A stretch of 64,000 bases of DNA from SHVO01 sp041905795 (GTDB lineage: Bacteria; Pseudomonadota; Alphaproteobacteria; Rhodospirillales; Rhodospirillaceae). This document shows positions 16,757 to 25,425 of this stretch, one piece after another. Numbering within the stretch: position 1 is the stretch's first letter; each line of letters starts with the position of its first letter. The position numbers were made by a program, and so were the translations under genes. The notes under the pieces were generated by a model, which did no database searches, was not told where the DNA came from, and was given only the letters and a program-made list of their open reading frames with translations. Where the stretch lies: contig JAYRKL010000001.1 in NCBI GenBank assembly GCA_041905795.1, positions 124,001 through 188,000 of the forward strand, written 5' to 3'.

Positions 16757-17940
16757 CAGTGGCTCAATTCCGCAATCGCCCGATCCAGTCCGGCGAGTGT
16801 CAGGGGGAACATGCGCCGGTCCATGATCTCGGTGATCATTTGAATTGATTGGGTATAGGCCCACTGCTTTTCGGCCACCGGGTTGAGCCAGACCGCGCGC
16901 GGCCAGGCCGTCAGCACACGCCGCAGCCAGACCTCACCCGAGTCCTCGTTCCAATGCTCCACCGCGCCGCCGGCGTAAGCGATCTCGTAGGGGCTCATGG
17001 AGGCGTCGCCGACGAAAATCAGTTTATAATCGGCGGCATAGGTGTTGAGCAGCTGCACGGTGGGTACTTTTTCCGTGTGCCGGCGGCGGTTGTCGCGCCA
17101 CACCCCCTCGTAGATGCAATTGTGGAAGTAGAAGGTCTCCAGGTGCTTGAACTCGGTGCGGCAGGCCGAGAACAGCTCGGCGCAGACCTTGACGTGGTCG
17201 TCCATGGAACCGCCGGCATCAAGCAGCAGCAGGACCTTCACGGCGTTGTGGCGCTCCGGGACCATGTGCAAATCGAGCAGGCCGCCGTGATGGGCGGTGG
17301 AACGGATGGTGGTGTCGATGTCGAGTTCGGTCGCCGCCCCTTCCCGCGCGAAACGGCGCAGGCGGCGCAGCGCCAGCTTGATGTTGCGAGTACCGATCTC
17401 GACCGAATCATCGAGGTTGGCGAATTCGCGCTTGTCCCAGACCTTCACCGCGCGGCGGTGGCGGCTTTCGTGCTGGCCGATGCGCACGCCTTCGGGATTG
17501 TAGCCATAGGCGCCGAACGGCGAGGTGCCGCCGGTGCCGATCCATTTGGAGCCGCCCTGGTGCCGGCCTTTCTGCTCCTCCAGGCGCTTCTTCAGGGTCT
17601 CCATCAGCTTTTCCCAGCCGCCCAGGGCCTCGACCTTGGCTTTGTCCTCTTCGGACAGCATGAGCCGTGACAGGGCTTTCAGCCATTCGGCCGGGATCTC
17701 GGCCATGACGCCTTCGACGCCGGCCGAGCCTTCAAGGCCCTTGAACACCTGGCCGAACACCCGGTCGAAGCGGTCGAGATTGCGCTCGTCCTTCACCAGG
17801 GCCGCGCGGGAAAGATAATAGAAATCATCCACGCTCCGGCCCGCCACCCCCTGCTCCACGGCGTCGATCAGCGCCAGGTATTCGGTGATCGACACCGGCA
17901 GGCCGGCCTTCTTCAATCCGTCCAGGAGATTGAAGAACAT
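16756..17940 (-). CDS. VWA-domain protein, CoxE-like, partner of MoxR ATPase
   Basis: A 394-residue cytoplasmic protein with a von Willebrand A domain in its C-terminal half. The metal-ion site is LLLLDAGGSMDDH, where the first Ser of the canonical DxSxS is Gly; this is usual in the bacterial CoxE-like group (COG3825). With the MoxR ATPase encoded 6 bp upstream it forms a MoxR-VWA chaperone pair of the kind that inserts metals or activates enzyme complexes. The client is not apparent. It overlaps the acetyltransferase start by one base. Confidence 0.9.
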   Translation of the reverse strand: MFFNLLDGLKKAGLPVSITEYLALIDAVEQGVAGRSVDDFYYLSRAALVKDERNLDRFDRVFGQVFKGLEGSAGVEGVMAEIPAEWLKALSRLMLSEEDKAKVEALGGWEKLMETLKKRLEEQKGRHQGGSKWIGTGGTSPFGAYGYNPEGVRIGQHESRHRRAVKVWDKREFANLDDSVEIGTRNIKLALRRLRRFAREGAATELDIDTTIRSTAHHGGLLDLHMVPERHNAVKVLLLLDAGGSMDDHVKVCAELFSACRTEFKHLETFYFHNCIYEGVWRDNRRRHTEKVPTVQLLNTYAADYKLIFVGDASMSPYEIAYAGGAVEHWNEDSGEVWLRRVLTAWPRAVWLNPVAEKQWAYTQSIQMITEIMDRRMFPLTLAGLDRAIAELSH

Positions 17941-17946
17941 GACGCG

Positions 17947-18792
17947 TCAGCGCCCTTCGCGGCGGGACAGGAACGCCAGGCGTTCGAGCAGGTGCACGTC
18001 GTGCTCGTTCTTGAACAGCGCGCCGTGCAGCGGCGGCAGCACGGTCTTCAGGTCCCTGGACCGAAGCGCTTCGGCCGGGATGTTGTCGGCCATCAGCAGC
18101 TTGATCCAGTCCAGGAGTTCCGACGTCGACGGACGCTTCTTGAGGCCCGGCGCCTCGCGCAGTTCGAAGAACACCGACAGCGCTTCGTTGACCAGGCGTT
18201 TCTGCACCTCCGGGAAGTGCACCGCCACGATGCGCTCCATGGTGTCCCGATCGGGGAAACGGATGTAGTGAAAGAAGCAGCGGCGCAGGAAGGCGTCCGG
18301 CAATTCCTTCTCGTTATTGGAGGTGATCACCACCACCGGACGATGTTTGGCGCGGACGGTCTCGCCGGTCTCGTAGACATGGAATTCCATGCGGTCGATT
18401 TCCAGCAGGAGATCGTTGGGGAACTCGATGTCGGCCTTGTCGATCTCGTCGATCAGCAGCACCGAGCGCCGGTCGGCGGTGAAGGCCTGCCACAGGCGGC
18501 CCGGCTTGATGTAGTTGGCGATGTCCTTGACCTTGGCGTCGCCCAGCTGGGAATCCCTCAGGCGCGACACCGCGTCGTACTCATAGAGGCCGTGCTGGGC
18601 CTTGGTGGTGGATTTGATGTGCCAGGTCGCGAGCGGCATCTTGAGCGCCGCGGCGATCTCATGGGCCAACACGGTCTTGCCGGTGCCGGGTTCGCCCTTG
18701 ATCAGCAGGGGCCGTTCCAGGGTCACGGCGGCGTTGACCGCGACCATCAGGTCTTCGGTGGCGATGTAAGTGTCGGTGCCGGTAAAGCGCAT
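17947..18792 (-). CDS. MoxR-family AAA+ ATPase
   Basis: A 281-residue AAA+ ATPase with Walker A GEPGTGKT (near residue 35), Walker B SVLLIDEIDKAD, a sensor-1 VVITSNNEKELPDAF and the arginine-rich FLRRCFFHY element of MoxR proteins. It acts as a chaperone with a VWA partner, here the next gene. The ATG at 18792 is better spaced from the GGAG ribosome-binding site than the GTG one codon earlier. Confidence 0.92.
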   Translation of the reverse strand: MRFTGTDTYIATEDLMVAVNAAVTLERPLLIKGEPGTGKTVLAHEIAAALKMPLATWHIKSTTKAQHGLYEYDAVSRLRDSQLGDAKVKDIANYIKPGRLWQAFTADRRSVLLIDEIDKADIEFPNDLLLEIDRMEFHVYETGETVRAKHRPVVVITSNNEKELPDAFLRRCFFHYIRFPDRDTMERIVAVHFPEVQKRLVNEALSVFFELREAPGLKKRPSTSELLDWIKLLMADNIPAEALRSRDLKTVLPPLHGALFKNEHDVHLLERLAFLSRREGR

Positions 18793-18821
18793 CACGAACT
18801 CCGGGAAAATGCCGAGCCCAA

Positions 18822-18930
18822 ATTAGAGCATTTTCCGATGAAGTGGATGCCGGTTCATCGCAGAAAATGCGACCAAACCAAAAAGATTAGAGCATGATCG
18901 CGATTCAACATGATTCGATCATGCTCTAGA
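18822..18930. repeat. Composite alphaproteobacterial intergenic palindromic repeats
   Basis: Two adjacent palindromic units. The first, about 18822-18878, runs from GAGCATTTTCCGATGAAG to CAGAAAATGCGACCAA and is of the widespread alphaproteobacterial intergenic repeat type. The second is a perfect 13-bp inverted repeat, TAGAGCATGATCG (18888-18900) and CGATCATGCTCTA (18916-18928), with a 15-nt loop. They lie between the phasin gene and moxR. They are non-coding and may act as transcript-end or mRNA-stability structures. Confidence 0.75.
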
Positions 18931-18949
18931 CCGCGGCGCCTTCAGAGTC

Positions 18950-18994
18950 CAAAAAGCGAAACGCCCGGAGGGGGGAGGACCCGCCGGGCGTTTC
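18950..18994 (-). terminator. Intrinsic terminator of the phasin gene
   Basis: An 11-bp perfect stem, GAAACGCCCGG/CCGGGCGTTTC (18958-18968 with 18984-18994), followed on the minus strand by GCTTTTT. The 15-nt loop is C-rich on the transcript. Confidence 0.8.
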
Positions 18995-19030
18995 TGAAGC
19001 CTGCCTAGTCAAGAAGGGGAGGGATTAGGC
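18950..19030 (-). ncRNA. Phasin 3' UTR with two C-rich (anti-Shine-Dalgarno) hairpins
   Basis: Reading on the minus strand from the phasin stop codon, a 5-bp stem GCCTA/TAGGC (19030-19026 with 19007-19003) presents the loop ATCCCTCCCCTTCTTGAC. It is followed by the terminator stem at 18958-18994, whose loop holds GGGTCCTCCCCCCT. The second loop shares 14 consecutive bases (CGGGTCCTCCCCCC) with the terminal hairpin of the candidate sRNA at 1018-1210. This is what a 3'-UTR-derived regulatory RNA would look like, but expression as a separate RNA is inference. Confidence 0.45.
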
Positions 19031-19387
19031 GGCCTTTTTCATGGCAGCGGCGGCTTTCGGCGCTGCGGTCTTGAACTGCGAGGCGATCGGCGCAGAGACG
19101 TCCTTGAAGATCGTGGTGGTCATTTCCGAGACCTTCTTGGTTTCGTCGACCAGGGTTTCGAAGGAGTCCTGGAAGATCTTGGTCTGGACCTGGAGCAGTT
19201 CGGTCGGCGACTTCACGGCGGCGATCTTCTTGCCGTTGGTGACGACTTCTTCGATCGACTTGCTGGTGAGGTCGAGGAAATACTTGGAGAGGGTTTCAAA
19301 GCCCTTGGCGGCGGCGGTGTTGACGCGAACCAGGCTGTCGATGCTTTCCTGGCTGAAGGCCGCGATATCGGTGAAGGAGACGGTCAT
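19025..19387 (-). CDS. phaP: Phasin family protein
   Basis: A 120-residue amphipathic, coiled-coil-forming protein of the phasin 2 type, which coats polyhydroxyalkanoate granules and limits their size. The helical core (AFSQESIDSLVRVNTAAAKG to KKVSEMTTTIFKDV) and the Ala/Lys tail KTAAPKAAAAMKKAA are characteristic. The ATG at 19387 has an AAGGA eight bases upstream; the longer open frame to 19585 is leader. The upstream region has TGC-N3-GCA palindromes that resemble PhaR sites. No PHA synthase gene is in the window. Confidence 0.88.
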   Translation of the reverse strand: MTVSFTDIAAFSQESIDSLVRVNTAAAKGFETLSKYFLDLTSKSIEEVVTNGKKIAAVKSPTELLQVQTKIFQDSFETLVDETKKVSEMTTTIFKDVSAPIASQFKTAAPKAAAAMKKAA

Positions 19388-19503
19388 TTTTTTATTCCTT
19401 ATGGTCTTTGTGTGTGTGTGTTCGCGGTCGGTGCGATTGACTTCCCTCAACCCGGCCGAAACAAGACCAACACGGCCGTACCCAACCAACTCATTTTCTC
19501 TGG

Positions 19504-19584
19504 GCGCTGCAACACGCCTTGTTGCAGTGCACACAAGATAGGTTTGGGGGCCCCGAGAGTCAACGAGAAATGTTGCGGCGCACA
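19504..19584. promoter_or_regulatory. Putative PhaR operators upstream of the phasin gene
   Basis: Two near-identical sequences, TGTTGCAGTGCACA (19520-19533) and TGTTGCGGCGCACA (19571-19584), each with a TGC-N3-GCA core, lie 51 bp apart. A related TGTTGCAGCGC is present on the minus strand at 19514-19504. TGC-rich palindromes of this form are bound by PhaR, the repressor of phasin genes. The assignment is by resemblance and location. Confidence 0.55.
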
Positions 19585-19645
19585 AAAAATAAGTGCATCG
19601 CCATCAATTCGTTGATATAGTTGAATTTATTGGCGATTCCCGGCT

Positions 19646-22327
<2,682 letters not shown>

Positions 22328-22348
22328 GGATCGTGCTTCCGGTGTGGT

Positions 22349-22369
22349 GCGCGCGCGGGAAACGCGCGC
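22349..22369. repeat. GC hairpin with GGAAA loop, copy A
   Basis: A 7-bp stem of alternating GC (GCGCGCG and CGCGCGC) around the loop GGAAA, 22-42 bp upstream of the alaS start codon. Two further copies lie at 22642-22660 and 22729-22747. Confidence 0.65.
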
Positions 22370-22541
22370 CAAATTAAAAGGGCCCGGCAGGTCTGAAACG
22401 CCTGCTTTGGAGGAATTCAATATAGGAGGGCTTTCTTACCCCGGCGAGCCGCGCCGAGTCTAGAAAGGCGGGCTCCAGAGGGCCGCTTATGGGCGTTATT
22501 TCAGAGGTTTAGGAAACGCTTACCACAGCAATCGGCGCTCC

Positions 22542-22629
22542 CGAATAAATGTACCAGGTACAATTAACCCGATGACTAGATGTGGGGATACGCCGGCGAA
22601 CGTTTAATTGTACCTGGTACATTTATTCG
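22542..22629. repeat. 88-bp twin-palindrome element 1 (TGTACCAGGTACA)
   Basis: A perfect 26-bp inverted repeat (22542-22567 and 22604-22629) around a 36-bp spacer. Each arm contains its own palindrome, TGTACCAGGTACA at 22550-22562 and TGTACCTGGTACA at 22609-22621, with centres 59 bp apart and AT-rich flanks. An element of the same total length and spacing occurs at 33486-33573 with an unrelated spacer. No ORF or transposase is present. It could be a pair of operator sites, a small non-autonomous mobile repeat or a hairpin in RNA. Confidence 0.8.
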
Positions 22630-22641
22630 CTTTCACCGCCT

Positions 22642-22660
22642 GCGCGCGGGAAACGCGCAC
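22642..22660. repeat. GC hairpin with GGAAA loop, copy B
   Basis: GCGCGCG-GGAAA-CGCGCAC, the same unit as copies A and C with one base changed in the right arm. It is followed by TCTTAAATT, again AT-rich as in the other copies. Confidence 0.6.
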
Positions 22661-22709
22661 CTCTTAAATTGATGCCGGCCTCCGGCCGCCCGCGCACAAA
22701 AAAAGAGGC

Positions 22710-22726
22710 CCGCGTCATAGACGCGG
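22710..22726. repeat. Hairpin CCGCGTC/GACGCGG
   Basis: A perfect 7-bp stem with a 3-nt loop, preceded by an A-run and directly followed by hairpin copy C. On the minus strand it is followed by a T-rich stretch and may act as a second terminator for recA. Confidence 0.5.
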
Positions 22727-22728
22727 AT

Positions 22729-22747
22729 GCGCGCGGGAAACGCGCGC
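22729..22747. repeat. GC hairpin with GGAAA loop, copy C
   Basis: A perfect 7-bp alternating GC stem around GGAAA, followed by TAAATAAAA. It is almost identical to copy A (22349-22369), including the AT-rich sequence after the stem. Confidence 0.65.
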
Positions 22748-22752
22748 TAAAT

Positions 22753-22786
22753 AAAAAAAGGCGGGGTTCCTTAAAAGGAACCCCGC
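22753..22786 (-). terminator. Intrinsic terminator of recA
   Basis: A perfect 12-bp stem, GCGGGGTTCCTT/AAGGAACCCCGC (22761-22772 with 22775-22786), followed on the minus strand by a run of seven Ts. Confidence 0.88.
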
Positions 22787-22852
22787 GCCGTCGTGGGTTT
22801 GGGTTTTACAGGGGACGACGGGAAATCTTTTCGGCTGCCGCCAGGATTAAGG

Positions 22853-23932
22853 CTATTCGTCGTCCTCTTCCTCGCCCTCTCCGGGCTCGGCGGTCATGGC
22901 GGTGGCCAGCAGGCCGGCGTTGGTGCGGATCTGGTTCTCGATCTCGCGCGCGATGGCCGGATGGTCGCGCAGGAACTGCTTGGCGTTCTCGCGGCCCTGG
23001 CCGATGCGCTCGTCGTTATAGGAGAACCAGGAGCCCGACTTCTCGATGATGCCGGCCTTCTGCCCGAGGTCGAGGAGTTCGCCGGTCTTGGACACGCCTT
23101 CGCCGTACATGATGTCGAACTCGACCACCTTGAACGGCGGCGCCACCTTGTTCTTCACCACTTTGACGCGGGTCTGGTTGCCGACCACCTCTTCCTTGTC
23201 CTTGATCTGGCCGATGCGCCGGATGTCGAGGCGGACGGAGGCGTAGAACTTCAGCGCATTGCCGCCGGTGGTGGTTTCGGGATTGCCGAACATCACCCCG
23301 ATTTTCATGCGGATCTGATTGATAAAAATGATCAGCGTGTTGGAGCGGGCGACCGACGCGGTCAGCTTGCGCAAGGCCTGGCTCATCAGGCGGGCGTGCA
23401 GGCCCATGTGATTGTCACCCATCTCGCCTTCGAGTTCGGCGCGGGGCGTGAGCGCGGCCACCGAGTCTACCACCAGCACGTCGATGGCGCCGGAGCGAAC
23501 CAGGGTGTCGGCGATTTCGAGGGCCTGTTCGCCGGCGTCGGGCTGGGAGATCAGGAGGTCGTCGAGGTTGACGCCGAGTTTGCGGGCGTAGCCGGGGTCG
23601 AGGGCATGTTCCGCGTCGATGAAGGAGCAGGTGCCGCCGGCCTTCTGGGCTTCGGCGATGACATGCAGCGCCAGGGTGGTCTTGCCCGAGCTTTCCGGTC
23701 CGTAGATCTCGATGATGCGGCCCTTGGGCAGACCGCCGATGCCGAGCGCGAGGTCGAGGCCCAGGGAGCCGGTCGGGATGGCGGCGATATCCACCGCCTT
23801 GTCGCTGCCGCCCAGGCGCATGATCGAGCCCTTGCCGAACGACCGCTCAATCTGGGTCACGGCCGCTTCGAGGGCTTTGTTCTTATCCATGGAGTCTTTC
23901 TCAACCAGGCGGAGGGCGGGGTCAGCGGGCAT
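22853..23932 (-). CDS. recA: Recombinase A
   Basis: RecA catalyses DNA strand exchange and triggers LexA self-cleavage. The 359-residue sequence has Walker A GPESSGKTTLALHV, Walker B DVLVVDSVAAL, the DNA-binding loop region VARSNTLIIFINQIRMKIGV and an acidic C-terminus (EGEEEDDE). The ATG at 23932 has a strong AGGAG ribosome-binding site; a second ATG at 23890 would give the E. coli-like N-terminus MDKNKALEAAV. The extension is like that seen in other alphaproteobacteria. An SOS box lies 167 bp upstream. Confidence 0.98.
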   Translation of the reverse strand: MPADPALRLVEKDSMDKNKALEAAVTQIERSFGKGSIMRLGGSDKAVDIAAIPTGSLGLDLALGIGGLPKGRIIEIYGPESSGKTTLALHVIAEAQKAGGTCSFIDAEHALDPGYARKLGVNLDDLLISQPDAGEQALEIADTLVRSGAIDVLVVDSVAALTPRAELEGEMGDNHMGLHARLMSQALRKLTASVARSNTLIIFINQIRMKIGVMFGNPETTTGGNALKFYASVRLDIRRIGQIKDKEEVVGNQTRVKVVKNKVAPPFKVVEFDIMYGEGVSKTGELLDLGQKAGIIEKSGSWFSYNDERIGQGRENAKQFLRDHPAIAREIENQIRTNAGLLATAMTAEPGEGEEEDDE

Positions 23933-23971
23933 CGGGCGGCTCCTGTTGTCTATGTCACTCTTGGGGGGCCA

Positions 23972-23999
23972 TTCAACCGAAGGACTTCAACCGAAGGAC
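23972..23999. repeat. Perfect 14-bp tandem duplication in the recA leader
   Basis: TTCAACCGAAGGAC occurs twice head to tail (23972-23985 and 23986-23999) between the SOS box and the recA start codon. It is probably a recent slippage duplication. The rest of 23933-24259 contains the SOS box and no gene. Confidence 0.8.
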
Positions 24000-24098
24000 C
24001 GGCTGGGTTTCTCGGGAGGGAAGTCAGCCCCTGTTTTCCCCCGCAAATTCAGTGCTCTCGGTGTACCTATTTTGTTCTTTTCCCGCAAGCGTAAAATA

Positions 24099-24113
24099 GA
24101 ACAAAGAACGAAC
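24099..24113 (-). promoter_or_regulatory. Alphaproteobacterial LexA (SOS) box of recA
   Basis: On the minus strand the sequence is GTTCGTTCTTTGTTC, a perfect match to the GTTC-N7-GTTC operator recognised by alphaproteobacterial LexA. It lies in an AT-rich stretch upstream of recA, where the promoter is expected. uvrB in this window has no such box. Confidence 0.88.
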
Positions 24114-24259
24114 TTTATTCTTTCCCCTCATTTTTATCATTATTTATCAATATATTAAGACGTTCTCGCCGCTTTGCGCTTTCACCCCGGAGACCGTTGG
24201 TGCCCGCCCACGGCACGCCCGACACCGTCATCAAGCGGCGCGGGCCTCAAGACCCCCGA

Positions 24260-25393
24260 TCACTTCGCGAATACCGCGTGGGCCACGGCGGCTTCGAATT
24301 CCGCCGATTGGCCGATGGTGTTGTTGAGCACGACGATGGTCACCTTGCTCTGCGGGTAGGTGTTGATCATGGCGTTGAAGCCGTCGATGGAACCGCTGTG
24401 GCCGATGCGCGGCTGGCCCATGAAGGTGCCGGTCATCAGGCCCATGGCATAGCCGGTGGGCGGCTCCACGCCTTCGGGCGGCGGGCGGCTGCCGGCGGCG
24501 CGGGTGTTGAGGACCTCGCCGTTCTTGTACCGGCCCGGTGCGGTCATGTCGGCGAAGGTCTCGGGTTTCAGCACTTTGCCGTTGAACAATGCGTCGTGCC
24601 ACTTGGCGAGGTCGCCGACGGTCGAGCGCATGGCGCCGGCGCCCGCGGGCCAGGTCATGGAGGCATAGGTGGTGTTGCGGAACTCGCCCTTCATGTCCTT
24701 CACCAGGTCATAGCCGCTGGCGCGGCCCGGCACGATCGCCGACACCTCGTCCATGGCGGTCCGGCTCAGCCCCTGCTTGTCGAAGATGCGCGCCTTGAGG
24801 AACGGGCCCAGGGGCTGGCCGGCCATCTTCTCGACGATGGCGCCCAGCAGGAAATAGCCGGAATTGCTGTAGCGGTACTGGGTGCCGGGCTCGAAATCAT
24901 AGAGCGGACTTAAGCGCTGGATGTTGCGCACCATCTCGGCGGTGGTCATGTCCTTATGCTGGTCGATGTCGGCCTTGGGGTCGGTGTAATTATGAAGGCC
25001 CGAGGTGTGGTTGAGCACCATGCGCAAGGTCACTTCGTCGGCGCGCGGGAAATCCGGGAGGTATTTGGAGAGCTTGTCGTCCACCGACAGCTTCTTCTCC
25101 TCGGCCAGCATCAGGAGCGCGGCGGCGGTGAACTGCTTGGTGATGGAGCCGATGCGGAACACGGTGTCGGGCTTCACCGGCACGCCCAGCTCGATATTGG
25201 CCAGGCCGTAGCCCTTGGCGAGGATCATCTTGCCGCCCTGCATCACGCCGACTTCGGCGCCGACGGTCTTCTTCTCGTCCATGAGCTTCATGACCGCGGC
25301 GTCGACCCGCGCTTCCAGCGCCTTGTCGGCGGTCTGGGCATAAGCCGCGGTGGCCAGGAACGGCAGCAGCGCGACGCAAACAGCTTTGAGCAT
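24260..25393 (-). CDS. Secreted serine hydrolase, class C beta-lactamase-related
   Basis: A 377-residue exported protein with signal peptide (AVCVALLPFLATAAYA) and the penicillin-binding-protein fold. The catalytic Ser-x-x-Lys is in GSITKQFTAAALL, the Tyr-x-Asn in YRYSNSGYFLLG, and a late HSGSIDGFN carries the HSG motif that replaces KTG in many esterase-type members. This group includes esterases, D-aminopeptidases and class C beta-lactamases, and the sequence does not separate them. It is not near any cell-wall regulator. Confidence 0.88.
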   Translation of the reverse strand: MLKAVCVALLPFLATAAYAQTADKALEARVDAAVMKLMDEKKTVGAEVGVMQGGKMILAKGYGLANIELGVPVKPDTVFRIGSITKQFTAAALLMLAEEKKLSVDDKLSKYLPDFPRADEVTLRMVLNHTSGLHNYTDPKADIDQHKDMTTAEMVRNIQRLSPLYDFEPGTQYRYSNSGYFLLGAIVEKMAGQPLGPFLKARIFDKQGLSRTAMDEVSAIVPGRASGYDLVKDMKGEFRNTTYASMTWPAGAGAMRSTVGDLAKWHDALFNGKVLKPETFADMTAPGRYKNGEVLNTRAAGSRPPPEGVEPPTGYAMGLMTGTFMGQPRIGHSGSIDGFNAMINTYPQSKVTIVVLNNTIGQSAEFEAAVAHAVFAK

Positions 25394-25425
25394 GATGTCC
25401 TCCCGGAGAACGCCCCGGGAGTATA

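Noticed and set aside
22542..22629. Attachment site or insertion sequence end
   Set aside because: No integrase, transposase or flanking direct repeat was found; the element is reported as a repeat of unknown role instead.
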